A stretch of DNA of 12,554 nucleotides from JBKEAJ01 sp047975005 (GTDB lineage: Bacteria; Bacteroidota; Bacteroidia; Bacteroidales; Prolixibacteraceae): NCBI GenBank assembly GCA_047975005.1, contig JBKECW010000066.1, positions 1-12,554 of the forward strand. Reading direction: 5' to 3'. Shown here piece after piece: positions 1 through 6,577 of this stretch. Within the stretch, counting starts at the first letter, position 1. Every line of letters begins with the position of its first letter. A model generated the notes under the pieces. That model saw only the letters and a program-made list of their open reading frames with translations. It was not told where the DNA came from and searched no databases. The position numbers were made by a program, and so were the translations under genes.

Positions 1-17
1 TCAAACTCTCCGTTGTA
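1..17 (-). rRNA. rrs: 16S ribosomal RNA, first ~17 bases (partial)
   Basis: Read on the minus strand, the first bases of the window end in TACAACGGAGAGTTTGA. GAGTTTGA is the universally conserved start of bacterial 16S rRNA (E. coli positions 9-16), and the preceding ACAACGGA resembles the 5' end of Bacteroides 16S genes. By alignment with E. coli the mature 5' end falls near position 16 or 17. The rest of the gene lies outside the window. The identification rests on a short but very conserved stretch, and it is strongly supported by the rrn-like promoter and leader just upstream (positions 18-262). Confidence 0.88.
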
Positions 18-126
18 GAAAAGTTCTTGTTTTTGTCTAATCCCTAAATAGATAAACTATCCAAAAATTAAACGGTTTTCCTCTCAAAATTCTTCCTGTC
101 TTGTGCTTTTTTTATTACGTAAAATA

Positions 127-157
127 ATTTCAAAGATCATTTTGACTGCTGTCAAAA
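127..157 (-). promoter_or_regulatory. rRNA leader: perfect hairpin followed by boxA-like sequence
   Basis: In the transcript direction (minus strand) a perfect 7-bp stem with a 4-base loop (TTTTGAC-AGCA-GTCAAAA, positions 157-140) is followed directly by TGATCTTTGAAAT (139-127), which matches 9 of 13 positions of the E. coli rrn boxA TGCTCTTTAACAA. The order hairpin then boxA is the boxB-boxA order of E. coli rrn antitermination leaders. The hairpin is directly visible; the antitermination role (NusB/NusE loading) is inferred from position and similarity. The remaining leader (18-126) is AT-rich and shows no reading frame. Confidence 0.55.
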
Positions 158-159
158 AT

Positions 160-187
160 GTCTCTCGCTATTTTCAGAGCGAAAGAC
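160..187 (-). promoter_or_regulatory. 10-bp hairpin at the predicted 5' end of the rRNA precursor
   Basis: On the minus strand GTCTTTCGCT (187-178) pairs with AGCGAGAGAC (169-160) across an 8-base loop, with one G-U pair. It starts within a base or two of the transcription start predicted from the promoter at 192-224, so the precursor would begin with a stable stem. A role in protecting the 5' end or in processing is a guess; the stem itself is seen in the sequence. Confidence 0.5.
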
Positions 188-191
188 CCTA

Positions 192-262
192 CAAAGATAC
201 GGCAAGGCACCCTTACACTCCAAATCTTTTTTCCTTTTTTTATAGTTAAAAATAGTTTCATC
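192..262 (-). promoter_or_regulatory. rRNA operon promoter with AT-rich upstream element
   Basis: The minus strand carries TTTG (224-221), a 21-base spacer and TATCTTTG (199-192), matching the Bacteroidota sigma-ABfr promoter (TTTG, 19-21 bases, TAnnTTTG). Positions 225-262 immediately upstream are runs of A and T, as in the UP elements of strongly expressed rRNA promoters. The predicted start is near 186, about 170 bases before the 16S gene. No competing promoter is visible in the leader. Confidence 0.75.
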
Positions 263-321
263 AAACATTATCAACCACTTGAGAAATTAGTTCTAAACAA
301 AAAGGTGCATGAACATTTACA

Positions 322-353
322 TAAAAAAGAGCCTACCCTCTCGGGCAAGCTCT
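322..353 (-). terminator. Rho-independent terminator after the NO reductase gene
   Basis: On the minus strand AGAGC (353-349) and GCTCT (332-328) close a hairpin whose inner part pairs CCC with GGG around a 4-base loop, with two mismatches in the stem. It is followed by six T residues (328-323). It sits 54 bases past the reductase stop codon and just upstream of the rRNA promoter, so it would separate the NO operon from the co-oriented rRNA operon. Confidence 0.7.
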
Positions 354-406
354 AATCACACTATTATAATATTACACTCAACTTTCGATGAGCATGACAT
401 TCATTC

Positions 407-2650
407 TTAGCTATTTTTCTTTTTAAGACTCCAACCGAACTTCAAGCCTAGTATAAACCACGCAAGAGTAACACATCCACAGGCAAAGATAACGTCGCCA
501 ATGGTACGCAGCCATTTGAAAGTTACTAGATAATCTTGTTGTAGGAACTCGGCAGAACGTGCACTCCACAAGCCGTTGTTAACACTTTCCACTGTTTGGG
601 CTATACCTACAGGCAATATGCTGAGCAGCACCATTGTTATAAGACCGATATTCAAACTCCAGAAAGTAAATTTCAGTATACCGTTTTTCCAAACAACTTC
701 CTTGTTCATGTCGCGCAATACAAAGAGTATAAGACCGATACCCAACATTCCGTACACTCCAAACATAGCGGTGTGTCCGTGAACAGGTGTTGTATTTAGT
801 CCTTGCATATAGTATAATGCTGTTGGCGGATTAATCATAAAACCAAACAATCCGGCTCCTACGAGATTCCAGAATGCTACGGCAATAAAGAAATAAATAG
901 GCCATTTGTAGGCTTTCGACGAGTCGTTTGCCTTGCTGAAATCCAAATTTTCGTAGGCTTCGTAGCCCATAAGCACCAATGGAACTACCTCTAATGCACT
1001 GAATGATGCTCCTATTGCCATTATCGCCGTCGGTGTGCCGGTGAAGTATAAATGATGGAAGGTTCCCAAAATACCTCCTGAAAGGAAGATAATTGTAGTA
1101 AACAGTACTGCAATAGTCGCTGTCTTAGGCTTAATAAGCTGCAAACGAACGAATAAGAAAGCTGTTACAACAGCTGCAAATACTTCAAAAAAGCCTTCTA
1201 CCCAAAGGTGTACAACCCACCAACGCCAATATTCGGCAATGGCTAGGTGTGTCTGACGACCCCACATTAAGCCCGCTCCGTAGAATGCCGCAATGGCAAC
1301 CGAAGATATCAGGAATAATATTAAAAGATTGCGGTTCTCAGATTTTTGCTTGATGGCAGGATAAATTGCTCTGCCCATCAGCAATAGCCAGATTACTAAG
1401 CCCACAAATAAGAACAACTGCCAAAAACGTCCTAAGTCAACATACTCGTAGCCCTGATGTCCAAACCAGAAGTTCTCTACTAATCCAAGTTTCTGCATTA
1501 CTCCCATCCATTGTCCTGCTAATGAGCCGACTACTATAATAAGGAGGGCTATGAATAAGAAATTGACTCCCAACCGTTGGAACTTCGGTTCTACTCCAGA
1601 TATTGCAGGAGCGTAATATAATCCCGTTGCCAACCATGAGGTCGCAATCCAGAAAATAGCAATTTGTATGTGCCATGTTCTAGTTACTGAATAGGGTAGC
1701 CATTCCGAAAGAGGGAAACCATAGAGGTCTTGACCCTCAACACTGTAGTGAGCCGTTAGAATACCCAATAGAACCTGAACCAGCAACAATGCTGACACGA
1801 TCCAAAAATACTTGAGAGTAGCCTTCTGCGATGGTGTCTGATTTTCATTCTTTAACGAGAATATTCCCGGTATCTCGTGAATCTCTTTGCGCTTACGTGC
1901 ATAGTACAAGGTCATTAAACCTATACCTGCCAATAGCAGGATTATACTGAACCCCGTCCATAGGTGCATTGAGCTTGTAGGGCTGTTGGCTACCAAGTCG
2001 TCGGCAGGCCAGTTGTTGGTGTAAGTAATAGTCTCTCCGGGTCGTTCGGTTACGCAGGTCCACGATGCCCAAAAGAAAAAACTATTCAACAGTCGAACTC
2101 TCTCAGGGTCTTTTAGTGCATTTGTAGGAATAGCATAAGCCTCACGCAAATTTTGCAAAGACGCATCGTCGGTAAATAATCCCCCGTAGTGCTTGCTGTT
2201 ACTTTCTATTGCCTTAGCACGCAATGCCGATACTGTAAGTATCTTGGTGCTTGGGTCGTAGGTGTTTTTACGTATCAAACCCTGCAACTTGGCTTCCAAA
2301 CCGGCTTGTTTGTCTTTTGGTAGTTGATCAAATGACTGCCCTTCCGATTCTTTAGCCAACTCGTTCACCATAAATGAGGCCTCACGGTGCAACCAATCAG
2401 CACTCCAGTCGGGTGCTTGATAGGCTCCGTGTCCCCAGATTGAACCTACTTCTTGTCCTCCTAAAGACTGCCATACGTTTTGCCCATCCTTAATGTCTTG
2501 ACCGGTGAACAAGACGGCGCCGTCCTCAGTTACAACTTTGTCGGGAATAGGTGGCGCTTGGCGATAGATTTCTCCTCCGTAATACAGCAAGACACCAAAG
2601 GATATTACCATGACGGCAATAAATCCTATCCATAATTTTTTCGTGTTCAT
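407..2650 (-). CDS. norB: Quinol-dependent nitric oxide reductase, single subunit (qNOR)
   Basis: Membrane enzyme that reduces two NO to N2O with electrons from quinol. The 747-residue length fits the single-chain qNOR form (also called NorZ), in which a NorC-like periplasmic part is fused to the catalytic NorB part. Residues 5-25 form the first helix. Residues 30-225 are the soluble domain, with no CxxCH haem c site, as expected for qNOR. About 13 further helices follow. Visible candidate ligands are H327 (TWHIQ), H481 with E485 and E489 (VVHLWVEGFFEV), H532/H533 (FHHLYFTG) and H624/H626 (VHGHTAMFG), the haem b, haem b3 and non-haem iron sites of the family. The start at 2650 (MNTKKLW) is chosen because the in-frame ATG 25 codons upstream lies inside ric and adds a sequence foreign to qNOR. 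It begins 4 bases after the ric stop codon, so both are almost certainly one transcript. No norQ or norD accessory gene is present. Confidence 0.95.
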   Translation of the reverse strand: MNTKKLWIGFIAVMVISFGVLLYYGGEIYRQAPPIPDKVVTEDGAVLFTGQDIKDGQNVWQSLGGQEVGSIWGHGAYQAPDWSADWLHREASFMVNELAKESEGQSFDQLPKDKQAGLEAKLQGLIRKNTYDPSTKILTVSALRAKAIESNSKHYGGLFTDDASLQNLREAYAIPTNALKDPERVRLLNSFFFWASWTCVTERPGETITYTNNWPADDLVANSPTSSMHLWTGFSIILLLAGIGLMTLYYARKRKEIHEIPGIFSLKNENQTPSQKATLKYFWIVSALLLVQVLLGILTAHYSVEGQDLYGFPLSEWLPYSVTRTWHIQIAIFWIATSWLATGLYYAPAISGVEPKFQRLGVNFLFIALLIIVVGSLAGQWMGVMQKLGLVENFWFGHQGYEYVDLGRFWQLFLFVGLVIWLLLMGRAIYPAIKQKSENRNLLILFLISSVAIAAFYGAGLMWGRQTHLAIAEYWRWWVVHLWVEGFFEVFAAVVTAFLFVRLQLIKPKTATIAVLFTTIIFLSGGILGTFHHLYFTGTPTAIMAIGASFSALEVVPLVLMGYEAYENLDFSKANDSSKAYKWPIYFFIAVAFWNLVGAGLFGFMINPPTALYYMQGLNTTPVHGHTAMFGVYGMLGIGLILFVLRDMNKEVVWKNGILKFTFWSLNIGLITMVLLSILPVGIAQTVESVNNGLWSARSAEFLQQDYLVTFKWLRTIGDVIFACGCVTLAWFILGLKFGWSLKKKNS

Positions 2651-2654
2651 GTGT

Positions 2655-3350
2655 TTATAATTTAAGTGATTTAGGAAATAATATATTGTTTTCGAGATGC
2701 ACATGTGTATGCAAATCGTCTTCAAATTCTTTTAAGGTTCCTAACGCCACACGATATGTGTTGCATGCGTCTTCGGGAACTTTGTAGCCACTTGTCAGCT
2801 TGTTGATTCTCTCAAAGGTGCTACCGGCAAAATCATGCTCTCCCAGCATGCGGGTAATCTCGTTTTTTATCGTATCCGCAGTCTGTGCGCTTGGATTTGA
2901 AAGTTGTGATTTTATCGCAGGAAAAAGAAGCTCCTCCTCCATTTTTAAATGTTGAAGTAGCTCGCGGTTAACTTCGTTTGTCAATTGTGCAACCTCAATA
3001 AGCTCAGGATGATTGTCTCCATGTACTTCGGCTATCTTGTTGGTGTAGAACACCAATTCGGGCAGTGTAGAATTTACATAACTGTGATGCGTATTTACAA
3101 TATAATCTGCCAAAAATGAGAGTTCCCATTCATTGTAATTATGCTGATGCTTTGCTCCTGTCGATTTTATGGCTTCAATTTTTTGCTCCAATTCTGACAT
3201 ATTTATGCCTAAACCTTGACAAACAGACTCCACCGACACCTTGCCTCCACAGCAGAAATCGACACCTAAGTCCTTAAAAACACGAGAGGTACGAAAGTCA
3301 TTAGCAACGATTTCACCTACCTGTAATTGACCAAAATTTATACTCTTCAT
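2655..3350 (-). CDS. ric: Iron-sulfur cluster repair di-iron protein RIC (ScdA/YtfE)
   Basis: Cytosolic di-iron protein that helps restore iron-sulfur centres after nitrosative or oxidative damage. The 231 residues show the two-domain layout of the family. An N-terminal ScdA_N (DUF542) domain (residues 1-60) has the hallmark DFCCGG motif (C33, C34). A hemerythrin-like four-helix domain (80-228) has H88/H89, H134 with E138 (HLKME), H172 (GEHD) and H216 with E220 (HVHLE), which line up with the H84, H129/E133, H160 and H204/E208 ligands of E. coli YtfE. It is the first gene of the operon with the NO reductase and is divergent from an Rrf2 regulator, a context that points to NO stress. The ATG at 3350 lies about 20 bases after the predicted transcription start. 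Confidence 0.95.
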   Translation of the reverse strand: MKSINFGQLQVGEIVANDFRTSRVFKDLGVDFCCGGKVSVESVCQGLGINMSELEQKIEAIKSTGAKHQHNYNEWELSFLADYIVNTHHSYVNSTLPELVFYTNKIAEVHGDNHPELIEVAQLTNEVNRELLQHLKMEEELLFPAIKSQLSNPSAQTADTIKNEITRMLGEHDFAGSTFERINKLTSGYKVPEDACNTYRVALGTLKEFEDDLHTHVHLENNILFPKSLKL

Positions 3351-3376
3351 ATCTATATTATTTAGTTATTTGAGAG

Positions 3377-3410
3377 CAAATATAAATATTATTCCGCTAA
3401 TATGGACAAA
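3377..3410 (-). promoter_or_regulatory. Promoter of the ric-norB operon
   Basis: The minus strand has TATATTTG (3384-3377), a full match to the Bacteroidota -7 box, with TTTG (3410-3407) upstream at a 22-base spacing, slightly long for the consensus. The predicted start lies near 3370, leaving about 20 bases of leader before the ric ATG. The -33 box sits inside the inverted repeat at 3402-3419. Confidence 0.6.
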
Positions 3411-3419
3411 AAGGTCTAT
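3402..3419. promoter_or_regulatory. Candidate operator for the Rrf2 regulator (imperfect inverted repeat)
   Basis: ATGGAC (3402-3407), six bases, then GTCTAT (3414-3419) form an inverted repeat with five of six positions symmetric. It lies between the divergent ric and regulator genes and covers the -33 box of the ric promoter, where bound repressor would block transcription. The site is seen in the sequence; binding by the neighbouring Rrf2 protein is inferred from the layout, and the repeat does not resemble the E. coli NsrR consensus closely. Confidence 0.35.
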
Positions 3420-3438
3420 TATTACATTCTTTTTTTTA

Positions 3439-3447
3439 TTTTCTTTG
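3439..3447 (+). promoter_or_regulatory. Weak -7 element of the Rrf2 regulator gene
   Basis: TTTTCTTTG ends 15 bases before the GTG start codon and resembles the TAnnTTTG box without its leading TA. It implies a leader of only about ten bases. The -33 position would fall near 3412-3418, again over the inverted repeat, which fits autoregulation. Support is modest. Confidence 0.35.
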
Positions 3448-3462
3448 TAAAAAACAATTTGC

Positions 3463-3909
3463 GTGTTTAAGAAAAAAACTGAATATGCCCTGCGTGGCTT
3501 GGTTTACATACAGGTACAGAATAACAATGGGCACAAGCCAAGCATCGTTGAAATAGCCGAAGAAGTGGAAACCCCAAAACACTTCATGGCCAAAGTATTG
3601 CAACGATTGGTACAGCATGGGTTTCTTGAATCAACAAAAGGGAAGAATGGTGGTTATTCTATGAGTCCAAAGCATAACAAGCTATCACTTAAAGAAATAG
3701 TGGTTGCAATTGAGGGTGACAATCTTTTTTGTGGCTGTGCTTTCGGTCTGACACAGTGCGACGAGGATAATCCCTGTCCGCTTCACGAGAACTATGCTCC
3801 CATACGTGCTGCCCTAAACGAGTTTGTCAGCAATGAAAGTATACAGAATTTGGTTGGCACTAACCCCAGCACCTTTAATTTTGCCTTAAACAGAAAAGAA
3901 GATGATTAA
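3463..3909 (+). CDS. Rrf2-family transcriptional regulator, probably an NsrR-like NO sensor
   Basis: Small DNA-binding regulator of 148 residues, the usual Rrf2 length. The N-terminus (FKKKTEYALRGLVYIQ) and the winged helix that follows (IAEEVETPKHFMAKVLQRLVQHGFLES, with the wing KGKNGGY near 60) are typical. A cysteine cluster, C90, C92, C99 and C105, occupies the place where NsrR, IscR and RsrR bind an Fe-S cluster; three of them (C92, C99, C105) have spacing 6 and 5. It is divergent from ric-norB, so NO sensing by an Fe-S cluster and repression of that operon is a reasonable inference. The start is GTG at 3463: the frame is closed by a stop at 3448-3450 and no ATG fits. An IscR-like role is less likely, because no isc or suf genes are nearby. 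Confidence 0.85.
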   Translation: MFKKKTEYALRGLVYIQVQNNNGHKPSIVEIAEEVETPKHFMAKVLQRLVQHGFLESTKGKNGGYSMSPKHNKLSLKEIVVAIEGDNLFCGCAFGLTQCDEDNPCPLHENYAPIRAALNEFVSNESIQNLVGTNPSTFNFALNRKEDD

Positions 3910-3936
3910 TCTGTCAAGAAGCAAACTAAAACCCGT

Positions 3937-3968
3937 TTTACAGTTATAATGTAAACTTTATATCTTTG
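3937..3968 (+). promoter_or_regulatory. Promoter of the sulfatase gene
   Basis: TTTA (3937-3940), 20 bases, then TATCTTTG (3961-3968) match the Bacteroidota promoter well. The start of transcription would be near 3975, giving a leader of about 25 bases before the ATG at 4000. The gene therefore has its own promoter, apart from the regulator gene upstream. Confidence 0.65.
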
Positions 3969-3999
3969 AAGGCGTAGAAAACAATAAACTTATATATAA

Positions 4000-5490
4000 A
4001 TGAGTACTGTACAAAATATTTTCTTGATACTAACAGCAATATCATTAGTAGCTTGCAATAAGAATATAAAACAAGAAAACCAGAAACCGAACGTACTGCT
4101 TATCGTGGTCGATGATTTAGGATATGCCGATTTCTCACCTTTTGAAAATCATAGTCCCAATGTTCCCACCCCAAATTTGCAACGCATTGCCGATGCCGGA
4201 ACGGTGTTCACACAGGCTTACACTACGGCTCCGGTATGCAGCCCATCAAGATGCGGACTTTATACGGGAAAAATGCAATTTCGATGGGACAAAAAGGTAT
4301 CGTGGACGCCGGGACTGCCCGACAGCGTCAAAACCATTGCCGAATATCTCAAAAGCGCAGGATATGAAACAGCAATGATAGGAAAGTCCGATATGGGAGG
4401 AAATTTCCACCGCTCTGATGTGCGCGAATATCCCCGAAACCACGGCTACGACTATTTCCTGGGGTTCAATGCTCATGCACACGACTATTGGCTCACATCA
4501 GAAGAAAGTGCCAAACGAACTCCCGACCCCAAAGGAAGCAGTTGGCATTTGGGACCTCTAATGGAGAACGATACATTCAAAAGCTATCCCGACGACGAAT
4601 ATCTCACGGATATATTCACCGACGAAGCCATAAACTATCTTAAAGCCGAAAAGGATAACCCATTCTTCCTGACCCTTAGCTATAACGCCGTACATCATAT
4701 CATACACGAAGTGCCGCAGAAGTATTTGGACAAATATGGCGTTGCTCCCATACACAACTATAATCCTGATAGTCTGGAGACTTTCAAAAACTTTAAGCCC
4801 GGTTCGTACAGAGCATACTACGAGAAATATACGGAAATAGGAGATATAAACAGCCAAGACATGCGCAAATACTACTTGGCAAACCTCAATTGTCTCGACG
4901 ATAACATCGGTCGCTTGTTGGATGCCATAAAGCAAGAAGGCTTGGACGAGAATACAATCATCGTGTTTATGTCGGACAATGGCGGCTCGCCAATCACCGG
5001 GGCTAACAATGCACCCCTCACGGCAGGGAAATACACCCTTTGGGAAGGCGGAATACGCGTGCCTATGATGCTGAAATGGACAGGAAAAGCTCAAGCAGGG
5101 AAAACAGAAACCCGATATGTTTCGGCTACAGATATCCTGCCCACCTTGGCAGAAGCAGCAGGCATTAGCTTGTCCGACCCCACACTGGACGGGCGCAGTC
5201 TGTTAGACCCCGACCAAAACAGACTTATGATTTGGCGATGGCACGATAAGTGGGCAGTGAGAAAAGGAAAGTGGAAACTCACAAATACCAACGAAGCATG
5301 GGGAAAAGGAGACAGCCCCTCGCACCTATTCATCAAACCTATTGTGAACGACACGAACCTCAAATTGTTCGACTTGGAAGCCGACCCCGGCGAAAGACAT
5401 AACCTCGCGGAAGACAATCCCGATGTACTTCAACAATTACAATCAGAATACGAAAACTGGATAAAAAAGAACACAGGGAAGTACAACTAA
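4000..5490 (+). CDS. Lipoprotein sulfatase (type I, formylglycine-dependent)
   Basis: Predicted sulfate-ester hydrolase anchored by a lipid. The signal peptide ends in a lipobox, LVAC, with C19 as the lipidated residue, so it acts in the periplasm or at the cell surface. The mature part begins with the sulfatase strand NVLLIVVDDLGYAD (metal ligands D38, D39). The signature C80-S-P-S-R84 is the Cys-type site converted to formylglycine by an anaerobic maturase. Later landmarks are NAVHH (H232/H233), SDNGG (D326, N327) and AGKYTLWEGG (K344), and the usual C-terminal LFDLEADPGERHNL. The 496 residues are normal. One oddity is GKSDMGG at 128-134, where most relatives read GKWHLG, so the usual histidine is an aspartate at 131. 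There is no SusC/SusD pair or maturase gene beside it, so the substrate (host mucin or other sulfated glycan) cannot be told from context. Confidence 0.92.
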   Translation: MSTVQNIFLILTAISLVACNKNIKQENQKPNVLLIVVDDLGYADFSPFENHSPNVPTPNLQRIADAGTVFTQAYTTAPVCSPSRCGLYTGKMQFRWDKKVSWTPGLPDSVKTIAEYLKSAGYETAMIGKSDMGGNFHRSDVREYPRNHGYDYFLGFNAHAHDYWLTSEESAKRTPDPKGSSWHLGPLMENDTFKSYPDDEYLTDIFTDEAINYLKAEKDNPFFLTLSYNAVHHIIHEVPQKYLDKYGVAPIHNYNPDSLETFKNFKPGSYRAYYEKYTEIGDINSQDMRKYYLANLNCLDDNIGRLLDAIKQEGLDENTIIVFMSDNGGSPITGANNAPLTAGKYTLWEGGIRVPMMLKWTGKAQAGKTETRYVSATDILPTLAEAAGISLSDPTLDGRSLLDPDQNRLMIWRWHDKWAVRKGKWKLTNTNEAWGKGDSPSHLFIKPIVNDTNLKLFDLEADPGERHNLAEDNPDVLQQLQSEYENWIKKNTGKYN

Positions 5491-5572
5491 CATTAAACAT
5501 ACTCGACTAGTTCACAACTCATTGTATTAGATTTTATCTTTCTGGCATTCAAATAAATCTATAAGCAAACGG

Positions 5573-5603
5573 TTTGTGATTTATAGTTATGTGGATATAT
5601 TTG
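5573..5603 (+). promoter_or_regulatory. Consensus Bacteroidota promoter upstream of a broken frame and the unknown gene
   Basis: TTTG (5573-5576), a 19-base spacer and TATATTTG (5596-5603) are a perfect match to the Bacteroidota consensus. The predicted start is near 5610, only about 8 bases before an ATG at 5618 that opens a disrupted lipoprotein-like frame, and about 150 bases before the intact gene at 5759. No better promoter is seen directly before 5759, so this one may also drive that gene. Confidence 0.65.
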
Positions 5604-5617
5604 CAGTATTCGGCAAT

Positions 5618-5723
5618 ATGTTGTTTTTTTTGCTGTCAACCTAAATCGCAGAACAATCAAGAATCCTAGGCAGACTTTGTCTTTGATGTACCGCAACGGT
5701 TTAATGCAAAAGGACAAACCTGA
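5618..5723 (+). pseudogene. Possible broken lipoprotein-like reading frame
   Basis: An ATG (5618) right after a consensus promoter starts MLFFLLST and stops at once (5642). A second frame, entered through the run of eight T residues at 5624-5631, reads CCQPKSQNNQES, meets TAG (5667-5669), then continues ADFVFDVPQRFNAKGQT to TGA (5721-5723). Hydrophobic residues followed by CC and a polar Q/N/S-rich stretch look like the start of a Bacteroidota lipoprotein. One base less in the T run would join the two frames, but the TAG would remain. This suggests a decayed gene start, but the stretch is short and chance cannot be excluded. Confidence 0.3.
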
Positions 5724-5758
5724 TTAAGACCTATACTACAAACCACAACAGACTAACT

Positions 5759-6571
5759 ATGAAAAGAATAGGAATATTCCTTCGAGTCTTGTCTTTATTG
5801 TATATTGGATTTAGCGTATTTGGGGGCAAAGTAAAGACAAGAAAAATCGTGCAAAGCGATACACTTGACTCTTTTAATCTAAAAGAGAGCTCTGGCTCTA
5901 ACATAAGAAAGATACACTTAGGCAACATATCTTTCAGCTATTATCTTGACTCATGCTTTCATCTAAAAGACTATTGGGAAGATATTGACAACATGACATT
6001 TATAGAATACAAGTCTAATAGTTCAAACATACTAGACACCTCTTTATTAATTAGCTCTCTTAATAATATCTTGTCAATCCCTACAGATCTGGGGCATATT
6101 ATATACGAGATAAAACCCGCAGAGATTCATGCTCACAAATTTGAGGATTATGAGCATATTGGTTATTATGAGTCTCTAGATGCTCATGTGGTGAGTTTCC
6201 AAAATTCTGGAAGACTTGGATTTGACCTCATTCTTACATCCTGCGGCACGGTAATGTGCTTCTACGAGTTTCCTTATCCGTCTAATGACAATAAATTTAT
6301 AATTTCGTTTAGCACCGAAAGAGACAATGCTACATTGAGTATTATCAAGTTTTATCTTTTAGGTCAAGATATCCCAGAACTATTGTGGGCAGGGTGGTCT
6401 GACCATTCTATATTGCCAACAGAAGCTGTATGGGAGAGCGACAGTACAGTGCTGATAGAGGCGAAAGAGTTTAGCAACAGAGAAAACTTCTACGAAAACA
6501 AAGAAGCAAGGATAATATATGGTCGTTTAACCGTCTGCAAGAAAGATACTCCATGCAACGCTGACTATTAG
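5759..6571 (+). CDS. Exported or membrane-anchored protein of unknown function
   Basis: A 270-residue protein that I do not recognise. Residues 2-22 (two basic residues, then a hydrophobic run ending SVFGG) look like a signal peptide or a single membrane anchor, with no lipobox cysteine. The rest is mixed polar and aromatic, apparently rich in beta strands, with cysteines at 66, 162, 167, 260 and 266. The C-terminal part (residues 222-262: AVWESDSTVLIEAKE, then IIYGRLTVC) has the pattern of a short beta-sheet repeat seen in many small Bacteroidota envelope proteins, but I cannot name a family. The ATG at 5759 is the first possible start. It may be transcribed from the promoter at 5573-5603. 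It runs toward a minus-strand lipoprotein pseudogene whose remains end 6 bases past its stop, and it lies between two decayed lipoprotein-like frames, so the locus seems to be under little selection. Confidence 0.6.
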   Translation: MKRIGIFLRVLSLLYIGFSVFGGKVKTRKIVQSDTLDSFNLKESSGSNIRKIHLGNISFSYYLDSCFHLKDYWEDIDNMTFIEYKSNSSNILDTSLLISSLNNILSIPTDLGHIIYEIKPAEIHAHKFEDYEHIGYYESLDAHVVSFQNSGRLGFDLILTSCGTVMCFYEFPYPSNDNKFIISFSTERDNATLSIIKFYLLGQDIPELLWAGWSDHSILPTEAVWESDSTVLIEAKEFSNRENFYENKEARIIYGRLTVCKKDTPCNADY

Positions 6572-6577
6572 CTACAA

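Noticed and set aside
158..355. Plus-strand open frame of 65 codons (MSLAIFRAKDPT...)
   Set aside because: It covers the minus-strand rRNA promoter, its upstream element and the terminator, has no promoter of its own and shows no domain.
2651..2725. Longer N-terminus for the NO reductase (start at 2725, 25 extra residues)
   Set aside because: It overlaps the 3' end of ric in another frame and its residues do not resemble qNOR. MNTKKLW at 2650 begins the usual first helix.
4558..5094. Long minus-strand open frame (178 codons) inside the sulfatase gene
   Set aside because: It is antisense to a well-supported gene, is cysteine- and valine-rich as expected of antisense reading, and has no recognisable domain.
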